Shown: piece by piece, positions 22,838-33,008 of the stretch
Position numbering within the stretch: position 1 is the first letter of the stretch
How the letters are laid out: every line of letters begins with the position of its first letter
NCBI RefSeq assembly: GCF_030272615.1
Contig: NC_081413.1
Coordinates: 552,511,136-552,575,135, forward strand
Reading direction: 5' to 3'
Length of the DNA: 64,000 nt
DNA from: Cryptomeria japonica
Lineage: Eukaryota > Streptophyta > Pinopsida > Cupressales > Cupressaceae
The notes under the pieces: generated by a model
Told to the model about the DNA's origin: nothing
The model's input: only the letters and a program-made list of their open reading frames with translations
The model's database searches: none
Made by a program: the position numbers and the translations under genes

Positions 22838-25694
22838 GATTTTGAAGGTTTTGATTTTTGTGAAAAATGATTATGAGATGGTGATGAAATGTTTTGATGG
22901 AAGACATGTTTTATTAAATGTTTGGTGTAAGACAGATCTCTAACAGTGAAGGTTGGATGTCAACAAAGTTCTTTGTGAATTTCTTTTTCTTGAGTTTTTC
23001 AACAATTTGATGAGATGAGGTATAGCAAGGTTTGAGATGTGTTACAAGCCAAGCTACCTAGTAATTATAGGATACACTCATAAACTAGTTTTAACATATC
23101 TATATGTGTAGAAATGCCTCTTAGGATGATTGATCCTAGATGTAGAGACACTCTAAAAGTGATTTGTTGGTTTGTTTAAGCAATATCTGAAAGTTCTAAG
23201 GACAAAAACCTCTTTGTTTTGAGAGTTGAATGGATTTGTCATGCGTGGAGGTGAAAGTGGATAGAATATGTGTCTCAATAAAAGCTTTCTATTATGAAGG
23301 AGGTTTCTTCTTCTTCCTCTCTTGCAGGGGTTGGTGGTTCTTCTCGAGCTTCGTTGTATGTGATACAAATTTTAGGAAAGAAAGTGGGATTGATCTCGCC
23401 CCCTTTGTTTTTGTGATAATCAAAGGCTCCATACTAAGTAAAAGCTCTATTTCTCAAAGGCTCTTTGTCAAATTCGTTGGATTTTCCTTGAAGGTATAAG
23501 TGCATATGATGCAAGAATACTATATGTGAGAGAAAAACCTGTCTATTGATATAGAAAAACTTTCTTCTTTTAATAAGAGCTTTTGAACCAAGTTGTCTCT
23601 TCTTCAAGTTTTTCTTTTGATAAAGACTTCTTTTCCTCAAGATATGAGTGATGGTCATACAAACTGATAATTTGTTTCACTTTGTTGATGTTGTTTTGGT
23701 AGATTTTTTTTGTTAATGTTTGATGTATATTTGTTGGATGGATACTTGGTCTTCAATTTGTTTTTGAACTCTTTGACAAGAAAACACAACAAGCACACAA
23801 GCACAATAATCTTACTCCTTTTTAACCAAAGGCACAATAGGTGTGGGTCTAAATCAACCCAATCATGAAATTTTTTACCCTTTCCAAATGTTTGTATATT
23901 TTACCAAAGCTTGAAGTTGGCCCAAATTGTTATTGGTGTGAAACAAGACGAAGACAACTCAAACACTTTTTATCCCTGAGGTCATGGCCAGTTGCAATAT
24001 TTTCAGCCCACATCTTGATATTTCTTCGAATTTGGCACTACATACCTTATGAATCCCATTGTGGCAGGTAAGGATGTGATATACTAAGTCTTGCACGAAC
24101 ATAATAGATAGATGATCCCTATGATGGCGGAGTCACCACTTTCATCAAGCTACAAGTATCCTTTCAAAAATCCTTGTTTCTACTCAAGGAAATATGTATG
24201 GTGAGTATCTTGGGAGAAAACCCATCTATGCTCTTGCACTGAACTTTTCACAAATATCCTCAATCAATAGAACGGGTGGGCTTCTAAAATAAAAGGTGTC
24301 TAGTAATGTTCAATGTCTTTGGACGTAAGTTCATTTTGCTATGACTCGCTTAAGAGCCTTGTAACTTATGGTGGGGCCCATATGTCCTTTCGGCAAGTTA
24401 CACTGTAGGAACAACTACACCCAAGGCTACAACTTTCGCTCTCACCTGATTTCTATAGCGGCTCGAAGGATTTACCGTGCAAGGTCATTCCCAAGAGTGA
24501 TGTGTCTCTTGACAGACCTCTCTTAAAAATAAAAAATTGAGAGCGTTACTAGCACTTTTCTCTTGCACTTAAGACCATAAGAGCCAAGGGAGAGGATAGT
24601 GTGTGGTAGAAATGAGACCACTCTACAGATTGCACAAGCATGCCAAACATGAAAAACACTTGTTCTTTTTAACCTTTCATTGCGATATGATCTATTTTGC
24701 TATTTGGAGATGTTGCTCCAACAGACATGGTGGTCTTTTTAAGTCACAAAGAAATTTGTTTTCTAACTAGGAAAGTAAAAATCCTGGTCAACAAAATTGA
24801 AAGCATGTTTTCTTAAAGTAAAATCGCTTTTGTAAACAAAATGGACAAGTTTGATTGTTCTTTTTAACTTGCAAATAAAAGATTAATTTTGAATTTTATC
24901 CTTGCAAGAAATGAAAGATTTGTTTTGTTCTCGTTAAGCCCAAATTGAAGTGTGAATTTGCAAAAAGAAATGTTAAGTTTGTTGTGAATTTTAGCCTTTT
25001 GCAAATGATGTTCTTTTTAAACCCAAAAGACAAATTTTGATTTATTTTAAACACCAAACTTAAAATGTGAGGTTCTTTTTACCAAAATGAGGAAATGCGA
25101 ATTCTTTTTATCTAGCTTAAAAAAAAAATCTAGAAAGAAATTTAAATTTCCTAATTCTAACTCCTCAAATCCTGCAATAAATTTGCTAGTAACTTGCAAA
25201 AATAAAATAAAAAATTAGTAAAATAAAAATCATTTTGGTGGGCTTCTACAAGCCTAAGTTTTTAATTTTTTTTCAATAACAATTTGTTTTTGGCTCTTTG
25301 TTACAAAAAGCGCTACTCTCTGAAAACATAGAAGCGCTACTTCGGACAACAACACCGAAGTAATTACAAAAGTGTAAAAACAACTAGCAAAAGCGCTAAA
25401 AAATGAACAACAATGCTAAACTATGAACAAATGCGCTATTTAAACAGTTTTGACAGAATTTATGAATTGATAGACAGAGAGTGCAAAAGTGCTAGATTAT
25501 TAAAAAAATGCTGATTGATAAACAAAAAGCACCACAACTATATCAAAAGTGCTAAAACTATGGCGAAAGCGCTAAACTAATGACAAAAGTGTTGAAACTC
25601 TCCAGATGATAGTGCAAAAATGCGAGACAAAAGTGCTAAAGCGCAACCTGTGTGTGCAAATTTAAGAAAATCACAAAAGGTTAGTTTTTGGAAT
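22838..25694 (-). other. Element B untranslated leader
   Basis: 2.86 kb between PBS and gag start without a supported gene. Element C has a leader of the same length and similar sequence (57278-60142). The block at about 24060-24640 is the best conserved, including GTGGGGCCCA, TTCTATAGCGGCTCGAAGG and GGTGTCTAGTAATG-like words. The last two are shared more loosely with the leaders of A and N. Next to the PBS is a cluster of AGCGCT-type motifs (25306-25650). Confidence 0.65.
25306..25650 (-). repeat. AGCGCT motif array beside the element B PBS
   Basis: About fourteen copies of AAAGCGCTA and close variants (AAAGTGCTA, AATGCGCTA) every 15-30 nt, from about 45 to 390 nt inside the PBS. The core AGCGCT is a perfect palindrome. 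Element C has the same array in sense orientation. Confidence 0.75.
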
Positions 25695-25734
25695 GATTAG
25701 AAGGTTGCGTGTTCGATTCATGTCGGGTTCACCA
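25695..25734 (-). other. Element B primer-binding site, extended tRNA-Trp match
   Basis: On the minus strand it starts TGGTGAACCCGACATGAATC two bases inside the LTR. The complement matches the 3' end of plant tRNA-Trp(CCA) as I know it, not just for the usual 18 nt but through the T arm, variable loop and 3' strand of the anticodon stem. That is about 40 nt with two mismatches, both C-to-T type on the tRNA-sense strand. Confidence 0.8.
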
Positions 25735-25736
25735 AA

Positions 25737-27191
25737 TGATGCACGCTAAAAAGAGGAGGCACACAAGACAAGTTTCAAATGTTAGCAATGTTAGTGATAA
25801 TAAAAAATGAAAGACAAACAAACTTATGATCCTAAACATGCATACCAAGGGAGATATAAAGCACACAAAAAGAAGCATAAAAAAATGGAGGGAAAGAAGA
25901 CCCCCAAAGATGCTCCTCAAAATGCCTATAGTTGCTCCTCCCTTGTTTCTCTCCTCTCCAAGTTCCACATGAGTGTAGCCCTCAACTTTTTGCACTATCT
26001 ATGGATGTCTTATGGAGATTCAAGATGATTATGAAAATGAGAATAACTACTTATGCAAGTGTAAACAAGCTAATATGAGAAAGCACCTTAATTATTCTAT
26101 GTTAATTTTAGCCAAAATAACAAAACAAATGCTTCTAAAATTCTCTCTAAAAATAACTATAAGTTTGATGCATACAAGATTTCTGGATCTTTTTGGAGAA
26201 GGAATTGGCTCTATTTATAGGGAAAATAGAGAAATGGATGGTTGAGATTGAATAATCTTTAGCAAGGGCCAAGATTGAAAGTTAATCAATCCATGTGAGG
26301 GATTTCAACCCAATTCTAAGATGAAAATTGTCAACATGAGATGGCTTGAGAGGAGAGGGAATAAACATTAAATGTTTGAGATGACATAAGGGTTTCCCTA
26401 GGAGGGTTGGGTTAGGCTTGAGTTAATGGATAAAGCTTTTATCCAAGGGTAATGCTTTTATCCAATGGACAAACTCTTGTGAAAGAGTTAGTGGGGATAA
26501 ATATGGTCAAAGCAATAAATGCTTGAAGAGTCACATGAGTTAGATGGGGGTTAAGTTAGAGGGAAAGTCTCTAACCATGTGGGTGAGTTGTGTTAACCAT
26601 TAATGGTTATGTAAGAGCCATAAATGGTTTGGAAGACTTTGAGGGTTAACTTGTTGAAGACATAAAGCCTTTAATGCATTTCAAAGACTTTGAGGATTTG
26701 AGAAGTGACTTCAAGTTTCTTAGGAATGTCACAATAATTAGGGAGGGTGATTAGGATAATTAGAAGGGGTTAGAAGAGTCTAGAAGGTGGTTAGAAGAGT
26801 CTAGAAGGGGATTTAGGATGCAAGTGGGTTTTGTGGGTGAGAGAAAATAGGATTTTAATTAAAATAAAATTCATTTATTTCAACTAAAATTGTGCAACTT
26901 GCATTTATAAGAGAATGCAAGTGGGGGGGTTTTAGAAATTTAAATAAATATTTATTTAAATGAGGAAAGGGGTTTTAATTTAAACAAATATGCTTTATTC
27001 ATTTATTTAATTGTTAGAGTATGGTTTAATGAATTAATTTAAATAAATTAAATAATTTATTTAATTAATAGGAGAAGAGGTTGAGGATGAATTAATTAAA
27101 TAGTAATTTAATTAACTGTTGACTGATGGTTAATTAATCAAATAAGTATTAAATATTCATTTAATTAAATGGACAGATTTATGTGTCTACA
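25737..27191 (-). repeat. Element B 5' LTR (1,455 bp)
   Basis: In element orientation it starts TGTAGACACATAAATC and ends GCATCA, 2 nt before the PBS. U3 has ATTTAATTAAT-rich tracts and the repeated ATGGTTAATGGTTATG-like segment. The TATA box is at 26211-26220. It is clearly similar to the element C LTR (55771-57235, 1,465 bp) over its whole length. The base after it (27192) is gypsy fragment E. Confidence 0.85.
26211..26220 (-). promoter_or_regulatory. Element B LTR TATA box
   Basis: CTATAAATAG in element orientation, followed by AGCC. The same word is present at the matching place in element C. Conservation between two copies supports a core promoter. Confidence 0.6.
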
Positions 27192-28040
27192 GTGACTTGT
27201 GCAATAGGATCCTAGAAATTTTTGATCCATGCCTCTCCTTCAACTCATTTATCTTCATAAGTATTAAAAGTATCCCATTCAAAGTCATGTGAAGCTGAAG
27301 ATTCCCATTCATATTCATGTGAACCTATCTCAAAATCACTTCGTAAATCTCTACTAGTGCATCTTAAAGGCAAGTGTTTAGGTGTGAAAGTTTTGTTGAC
27401 TGCTATTGAAGGTGTCGTATCTAATGGTGTTGTTGATGCTACTTGTGTGTCTAAAATGGACAAGAGCTTCATCTTTGGGGTGATTGAATTTTGTGCAACA
27501 TAACCCTTTTTCTTGTTTTTTGTATTTGTGGACTTTGATTGAGAAATGCTTACTTGGCTTCGATTGTACCCTAGCCCTTTGAGCTGATTTCTAGGTTGTA
27601 ATGAAGGTTGCAAAGATTCTTGTACACCCTATTTTTGTAAGCCTAAAGAACTATGTCCATCATAAACCATCTTTGGCATCATTGTGAATCCTTTACCATA
27701 GTTTTTTGTGGGTATATTTATAGGTTTTTTACCCTTGAATGACACATCTTTGTAGATCCACTTTGCCAAGTCTTCTTCAGCATTTTCTTCATCTTGGTTG
27801 CTTCTTATGGTGAAATTTGCAAGTGTATATGTGCTAGTTGTAGTGGACTTCTATCTTGAAGGTTGAGTTTTTCCCTATCTCTAGGGTGAGAGAGGTAGTT
27901 GGCCAACACAAAAAAGTTGGCTAATGTTATATTCTCCTGGGCCTTCATCTTTTACATTCATCTTCAGTTTGGCATTATTTAATGTAGGAATTTTATTACT
28001 GGTGAGAGAAGAAGGGTTAACATAGGGTAAGCGCACCAAG
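27192..28040 (-). mobile_element. Ty3/gypsy fragment 'E' (post-protease linker only)
   Basis: Minus-strand pieces match the linker module of B and C in order: LPYVNPSSLTS and LKMNVKDEGPGEYNISQLFCVGQL (about 27880-28036), a degraded G-patch-like part, then HEYEWESSASHDFEWDTFN (27245-27400). LTR, RT and integrase are absent. It is bounded on the left by the B LTR and on the right, near 28040, by the region with palindromes and gene 1. It is a remnant cut by later insertions. Its sequence differs enough from B to be a different subfamily. Confidence 0.7.
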
Positions 28041-28090
28041 ATGGTGAACACTAAAGTGGCCACATGCCAAAAAAAATCCAAATTTTTCAT

Positions 28091-28291
28091 AACCTGTGCG
28101 GGTTCTGAAAATTAAAAAAAGTGCTAGGCTCGGTAACACCAAGCCTAGCCAAAAACAATTTAAAAAACAAAAAGGTTTTGAGGAACATTATGTTTTTTAA
28201 TAAAAAATCAAAAGTTAGCCCATGGGTCAACACTAAAACTCATGGAATAGTAGAAAAAGGAAGCCAAAAAACCACAAAACCCACACGGGTT
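28091..28291 (+). promoter_or_regulatory. Palindromes upstream of gene 1
   Basis: AACCTGTGCGGGTT (28091-28104) and AACCCACACGGGTT (28278-28291) resemble the 14-bp palindromes upstream of the transposase gene at 54947-55107. Between them is a hairpin with a 12-bp, one-mismatch stem, GCTAGGCTCGGT...ACCAAGCCTAGC (28123-28149). They lie 45-250 bp before the gene 1 ATG and could be transposon subterminal repeats or operators. Confidence 0.5.
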
Positions 28292-28356
28292 TGTAATTAT
28301 TTTAGATTTTTCCAGCATTAAAAGCAATTTTCAACAATGGCACCCCGTAGAACAGG

Positions 28357-28361
28357 TAAGA
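28357..28361 (+). repeat. Left target-site duplication TAAGA of solo LTR 2
   Basis: TAAGA directly before LTR start TGTGAGATCC, repeated exactly at 33004-33008 after LTR end GGGCATGACA. It overlaps the GTAAGA splice donor of gene 1. Confidence 0.9.
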
Positions 28362-30917
28362 TGTGAGATCCTACCCCAAGCTATCATAGCATTTCAGTTA
28401 TTTTCATGTTGGACCTACTATTGATACTATATTTTGGATGCTTTATGGACATAGATTTATATGATCCAGTGTTTGGATAACATTGATATGATTATGTCAC
28501 CTAGTTTGATTTGCAGTACTTTGTTTTGATGCTAGAAAATTATGGATGCATGCTCTATAAATGATTTAATTCCATGATGATTATGATGATTCCATTTAGT
28601 AGATTATTTTATGTGGATGTGATTAGATAATTGGAAACTTGATTATTATAAATGAAATTATATGTGATGTTTGAATTGTATCCTTTGTATATGATAATAT
28701 TATATGTGATTTTTGGAATTACTAATGTGCAAAATGAGATGTGTAGGAAAATTATTCCATGTGACCATGGAAACTATTCAAAGAATCAAGCCTAGGCCTA
28801 TGTGCATTTGTGAAGCCAAGGGTTGTCTATTTGGAGAGACAACACCTCATTTGTAAATGTGTTTTAATTTGTAAATGTTATGCTTGGATGTGTGTTTAAT
28901 TGGGAAATTGTTTAATTTATAAATTCCAAAAAAGGGACATTTGCCATGTGTATTTTAGTGATGTGTAATTATTTTGTGGTGTCACTTGACACATGTGTTG
29001 TAATATGAGTTGGCAATGACATGTCCATTTGGAGGAAATTTGTTTTACCAATGTATTTTTTTTCAATTATCCTAGTAGGGTCCCAAGAAAGTCTTGGATA
29101 GGGAGCCTCTAGAAAGGTCAACTTAGGGTTGAATCGTAGGTAAACTTTGGGTGAGTTTCTAGGGGGTTAAACTAACTCCTAGGGTCAAGTTAGGGGCATT
29201 TTTAGTGGTCCATATGATGTACCTATGGATGAAGGCCAAATTTAGCCATGTGTCCACTCCCTAAGGATTGTTTAGTCACCCCAAAAATTGAGTTTCCCAA
29301 GTTGGCCGAATTTGAACTTTAGAGGAGCCTTCCTAGGTTAGACAACCCCCCTTCATGAAAGGCATTGCTCTTCCCCATTCCTTTTACCTTTTTGAGGTGC
29401 CTTGGCTAGAGATTTTATAAGGTGTTGGGAAGACCAACCAATGAACATCCTTCACCCTTCCCAAGTGGGTTGGAAAGAGTGAGGAGTGTCTTCTTAGGGA
29501 ATAGTTTGGGAGGGAGAAGTTTGATCACCCACTCTCCATTTTGGGGACTTAGATTCTTGAGTAGTTTTGGTAAGTTTTTGGAAGGGTTTTTGGCTAAGTC
29601 TTGAAGGAAAAAGATAGTGGATTTGGGTAGCTCTTCTCCAAGATTCATCATCCTTTTGGCATATTTAAGGTTGGTTGTTGTTTTAGCTCATGTATGTTAT
29701 TGTATTGTTGAAAATATTGCTTGTTATAGTTTATTTTCATTGTTGATATCTTAGTGTGTTGGGAAGATGTTGAGTTCTTCCCTATGTGTTCTTTTCTTTT
29801 CTTATTGTGGTTTTTTCTGAGTTTTGTTTTAGGAGGTTTCAAGGCCAAACTCACCCTTGGGAGGGTACAGTGGCCTTGGGGTGAAGGGTTGTTTGACAAC
29901 CTATGAGTGTAGAGGCTCTCTTTGGAAGAGAGTGATTTACAAAGGGTTATGGGACCCTTGTTGCATAGTATTTTGTTTATGCAATGGGGGTTATAAGGGG
30001 AGTTTGTTGGCTGGTATGCCTTGTGGGACATAAGGAATTGTATGGTCTACCTTCACCCCACTTGAAAAGTCACATAAATGACATTGTTTATCCTTGGGTT
30101 GGGAGTGTTAATGTTGTTGTGAGTTTTCTTGCTTGCATGTGTTTTGAATGTGTGTATCCTGTCTAGATTTGGTTCTCCTAGCTCGAGGGTGGCTTCTTGT
30201 AAGCCTAGGTTGGGAGGTGAGCCTCCATGGTCACAACCTACAATTTTTAATTACAGGTTTGCTTGGGAAGAAATTGGAAGGGAAGCTGAAATGGTTATTG
30301 TATTTTAGTTGCTGAAAAGAAAAAGAATTTATTATTGTATTTAGTTGTAGAAAAAAAAGAAGAAATTCTTATTGTGTTTAGTTGCAGAAAAGAAAATGTA
30401 ACTTTTGGAATAGTTTTTAAAGATATATTTTAAATTTGAAGTATTTAAATTTTTGCAGAAAGAAGAATACATTTGTTGATTATTTCTATATTGATATAGT
30501 TGCTTGAAAAAGATTAAGAAATATATTATATTATGTTTCTAATTGTTATTGAAAAAGGAGTATTGTAAAAAGTTAAATGTTAGTAGTCATTTTAAAACAG
30601 AATTGAAATGTTTGCTTACATATATAGTTCAAACTCAAAGGAAGAATTTTTAAGAGTTAATATTGATAATGCATTAGATATTGTTGTTTATTGAATTAAA
30701 TGGTTTTTAGAAAATGATAGTTGCAGCTGTAAATAGAAATATGACTATCATATTTTATATTATGTAAAAGCATGTTAGTGAAAAGTTCATAAATCTAGAT
30801 ATAGAGTTATTTAAATCAAAATATTAACTATAGGTTATTGAAAAAAAAGGGGAACAAATTTACTCTATTCTGTTATTTAACATACCCTGCTAAAATGCTT
30901 TGGAAGAAACATATTTA

Positions 30918-30919
<2 letters not shown>

Positions 30920-30984
<65 letters not shown>
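30920..30984. repeat. (AT)n followed by (GA)n microsatellite
   Basis: About 29 bp of AT repeats run straight into about 36 bp of GA repeats, inside solo LTR 2. Confidence 0.95.
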
Positions 30985-30987
<3 letters not shown>

Positions 30988-31265
30988 TATATTGCAAAGT
31001 CTATGCCTAATATTTTAAAAGAAAACTGCATCTAGCTGTTGTATTTATTCTAAAATAAAATGGTTAATACATATTTTGCATCAAAGTGGAAATATATAGA
31101 TTTAATAAACTATGAGAAACCCGGAAATAGAAGAAATGATAATTTGTTCTAAGTATTCTGATTTTTCCATATTAAAATCTTGAGAACAGTTTGCAAAAAA
31201 ACAAAACTACTCATGTATATATATGTACACAAAAATATAGATTATTATGCTTGTTGTTAAAACCC

Positions 31266-31268
<3 letters not shown>

Positions 31269-31320
<52 letters not shown>

Positions 31321-31385
31321 TACATATACATACACATACAGATACATACATATACATACATATATATGTATCTATGTATATGTAT

Positions 31386-31456
<71 letters not shown>

Positions 31457-31595
31457 CATATATATGTGTGTGTATATATATATATATACATATACATACA
31501 TACATATACATAGATACATATATATGTATGTATATGTATGTATTTGTATGTGTATGTATATATATATATACACACACATATATATATATGTATAT

Positions 31596-31632
<37 letters not shown>

Positions 31633-31815
31633 CATATATATATGTGTGTATATATATATATACATATATATATGTGTGTGTATATATATATACATATATA
31701 TATGTGTGTGTATATATATATACACATATACATACATACATATACATAGATACATATATATGTATGTATATGTATGTATCTGTATGTATATATATATATA
31801 TATATATATATGTTT
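31269..31815. repeat. Compound TA/CA microsatellite (about 550 bp)
   Basis: Alternating blocks of (TA)n, (CA)n and TACA/TATG words, including a pure (CA)n run of about 60 bp near 31388-31447. All reading frames across it are repeat artefacts. The matching place in solo LTR 1 (about 16920-17035) is much shorter. Confidence 0.95.
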
Positions 31816-31925
31816 TAAATATTTAAAAAATAAAATAAATTTAACTTATGCCAAAATCGGGATGGGGGAGTCGAGGACTCTACCCCACCCCGCCTCCTCA
31901 TGGGTTGTCGCAGTGCTATGCGACC

Positions 31926-32076
31926 GTCCATTGTGGGTTAAACTGCAGTGGATGGCTCGACCACCACTACGTGTTAACCATAGTGGATGGCTCAAACGCC
32001 ACTGTGGTTAAACCACAGTGGTTGGTTGTGGCCGCCACTGTGGACGGCCATGGCCGCCACTATGGTGAGCCTCAGC
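31926..32076 (+). repeat. Hairpin array in solo LTR 2
   Basis: Three full hairpins and one partial one. They include CCACTGTGGTT-A-AACCACAGTGG (31999-32021, perfect 11-bp stem) and weaker units near 31928 and 31962 with GTTAAAC-type loops. Stem sequences match those of solo LTR 1, but the loops and spacers differ. Confidence 0.8.
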
Positions 32077-33003
32077 TTGACCACCGCCGCCTCCATGAAA
32101 ACAGTCAGCCCTGGTTCATTTCCTTCACCTGCACACACACACACACAAAAAAAAGAGAAGAACAAAAAAACCCTAACCCAATTTCGAGTTAGGGTTAGCT
32201 TGATAGGAAATAAAAGAAAATAAGAAAAGAGTTTCTATAAAAGATAAATCAACCCTAGTTAGGGTTCACATTAAAATATTAAATAAAATGAAATGAGGGG
32301 GAAATTATTTTCAAAGTTTGAAAAGAATTACCCCTCCATTTGTCTATAGTCAATATGTAGAAATAAACAATTTCGATTTTTGACTAGGGTAAAGTTAGTT
32401 CTTAATATAGGCTAGTTTGCATATTTAATTAAATATGGTTGTTTGGGTTTAAAATTCTTTTGGGGAATATATTAATGGAATTTTATTAAATGTATAATGT
32501 AAAATTTTAACCAATGAGGTCATTGTTGGCCAGATATTTAATAGTTGAAATTTAAATATCTTAGAGGATTTAAATTTGACTTTAATATAAGATGAATTTA
32601 TTAGTCTGATATTATATTTGATTTGGTTAACTCTATTAGTTTAATTTAAAAGCGTATTCGTGTTTGCTCAATTAATTATTTTAATACTGTTGAGATAATT
32701 AATATCTCTTAATTTATTATTGGAGAAATTTTAATTAGAGAAAATTAAGTAATTTAGTTTTATTTATTTATTTAGGTTGTGACGACCCCTTTTAGGGAAT
32801 AATTAGTCTACTCTAAATATTAATGCTATAATGACAGAGTTGAATTAAATCAACTTAGTAAACCATTCTATTTAACCTTGAGTTAACCCTTAGTTAAGAC
32901 AAAACTTATCTATTCCATTTTAAATGTAGATTATTTAATGTATTTATGTTGTTTAAAAAAAAAAATTGTTGTTTCGTTTTTGCCCAAAAGTTTGGGCATG
33001 ACA

Positions 33004-33008
33004 TAAGA
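33004..33008 (+). repeat. Right target-site duplication TAAGA of solo LTR 2
   Basis: Matches 28357-28361 exactly; see the left copy. Confidence 0.9.

Larger units (their letters stand above)
11150..27191 (-). mobile_element. Ty3/gypsy LTR retrotransposon 'B' (with nested solo LTR)
   Basis: Minus-strand order is 5' LTR (25737-27191), tRNA-Trp PBS (25695-25734), 2.9-kb leader, gag from 22837, protease, G-patch-like linker, [4.4-kb solo LTR], Thr/Pro-rich linker, RT, RNase H, integrase. The protease-RT-RNase H-integrase order defines Ty3/gypsy. The 3' LTR is not present: at 11149/11150 the element meets the LTR of element D. Element C (55771 onward, opposite orientation) is a second copy of the same family, with matching LTR, PBS, leader and gag. 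B lies next to gypsy fragment E and probably inserted into it. Confidence 0.88.
28362..33003 (+). mobile_element. Solo LTR 2 (4,642 bp) in intron 1 of gene 1
   Basis: Same family as solo LTR 1 but on the plus strand. It starts TGTGAGATCCTACCCC, ends TTTGGGCATGACA and has a perfect TAAGA duplication. The two copies align along their length (for example the CTTGGGAAG...GGAAGGGAAG block near 30250, and CCCTAACCCAATTTCGAG near 32170). This copy is longer mainly through a TA/CA microsatellite of about 550 bp (31269-31815) that is about 100 bp in LTR 1. No coding region is supported: the long frames here are translations of TATACACA repeats. Confidence 0.9.

Noticed and set aside
25695-25734. tRNA-Trp gene on the plus strand
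   Set aside because: Only the 3' half is present, it ends at the anticodon loop, carries an encoded CCA and sits two bases from an LTR. It is the primer-binding site of element B.
28049-28053. CACTA word as the terminal repeat of a CACTA transposon
   Set aside because: No matching TAGTG terminus or 3-bp target duplication is found near 55130, and the transposase-like protein does not resemble CACTA enzymes.
31191-31826. Long frames of Tyr/Ile and His/Thr repeats on both strands
   Set aside because: They are translations of the TA/CA microsatellite and are open in several frames at once.
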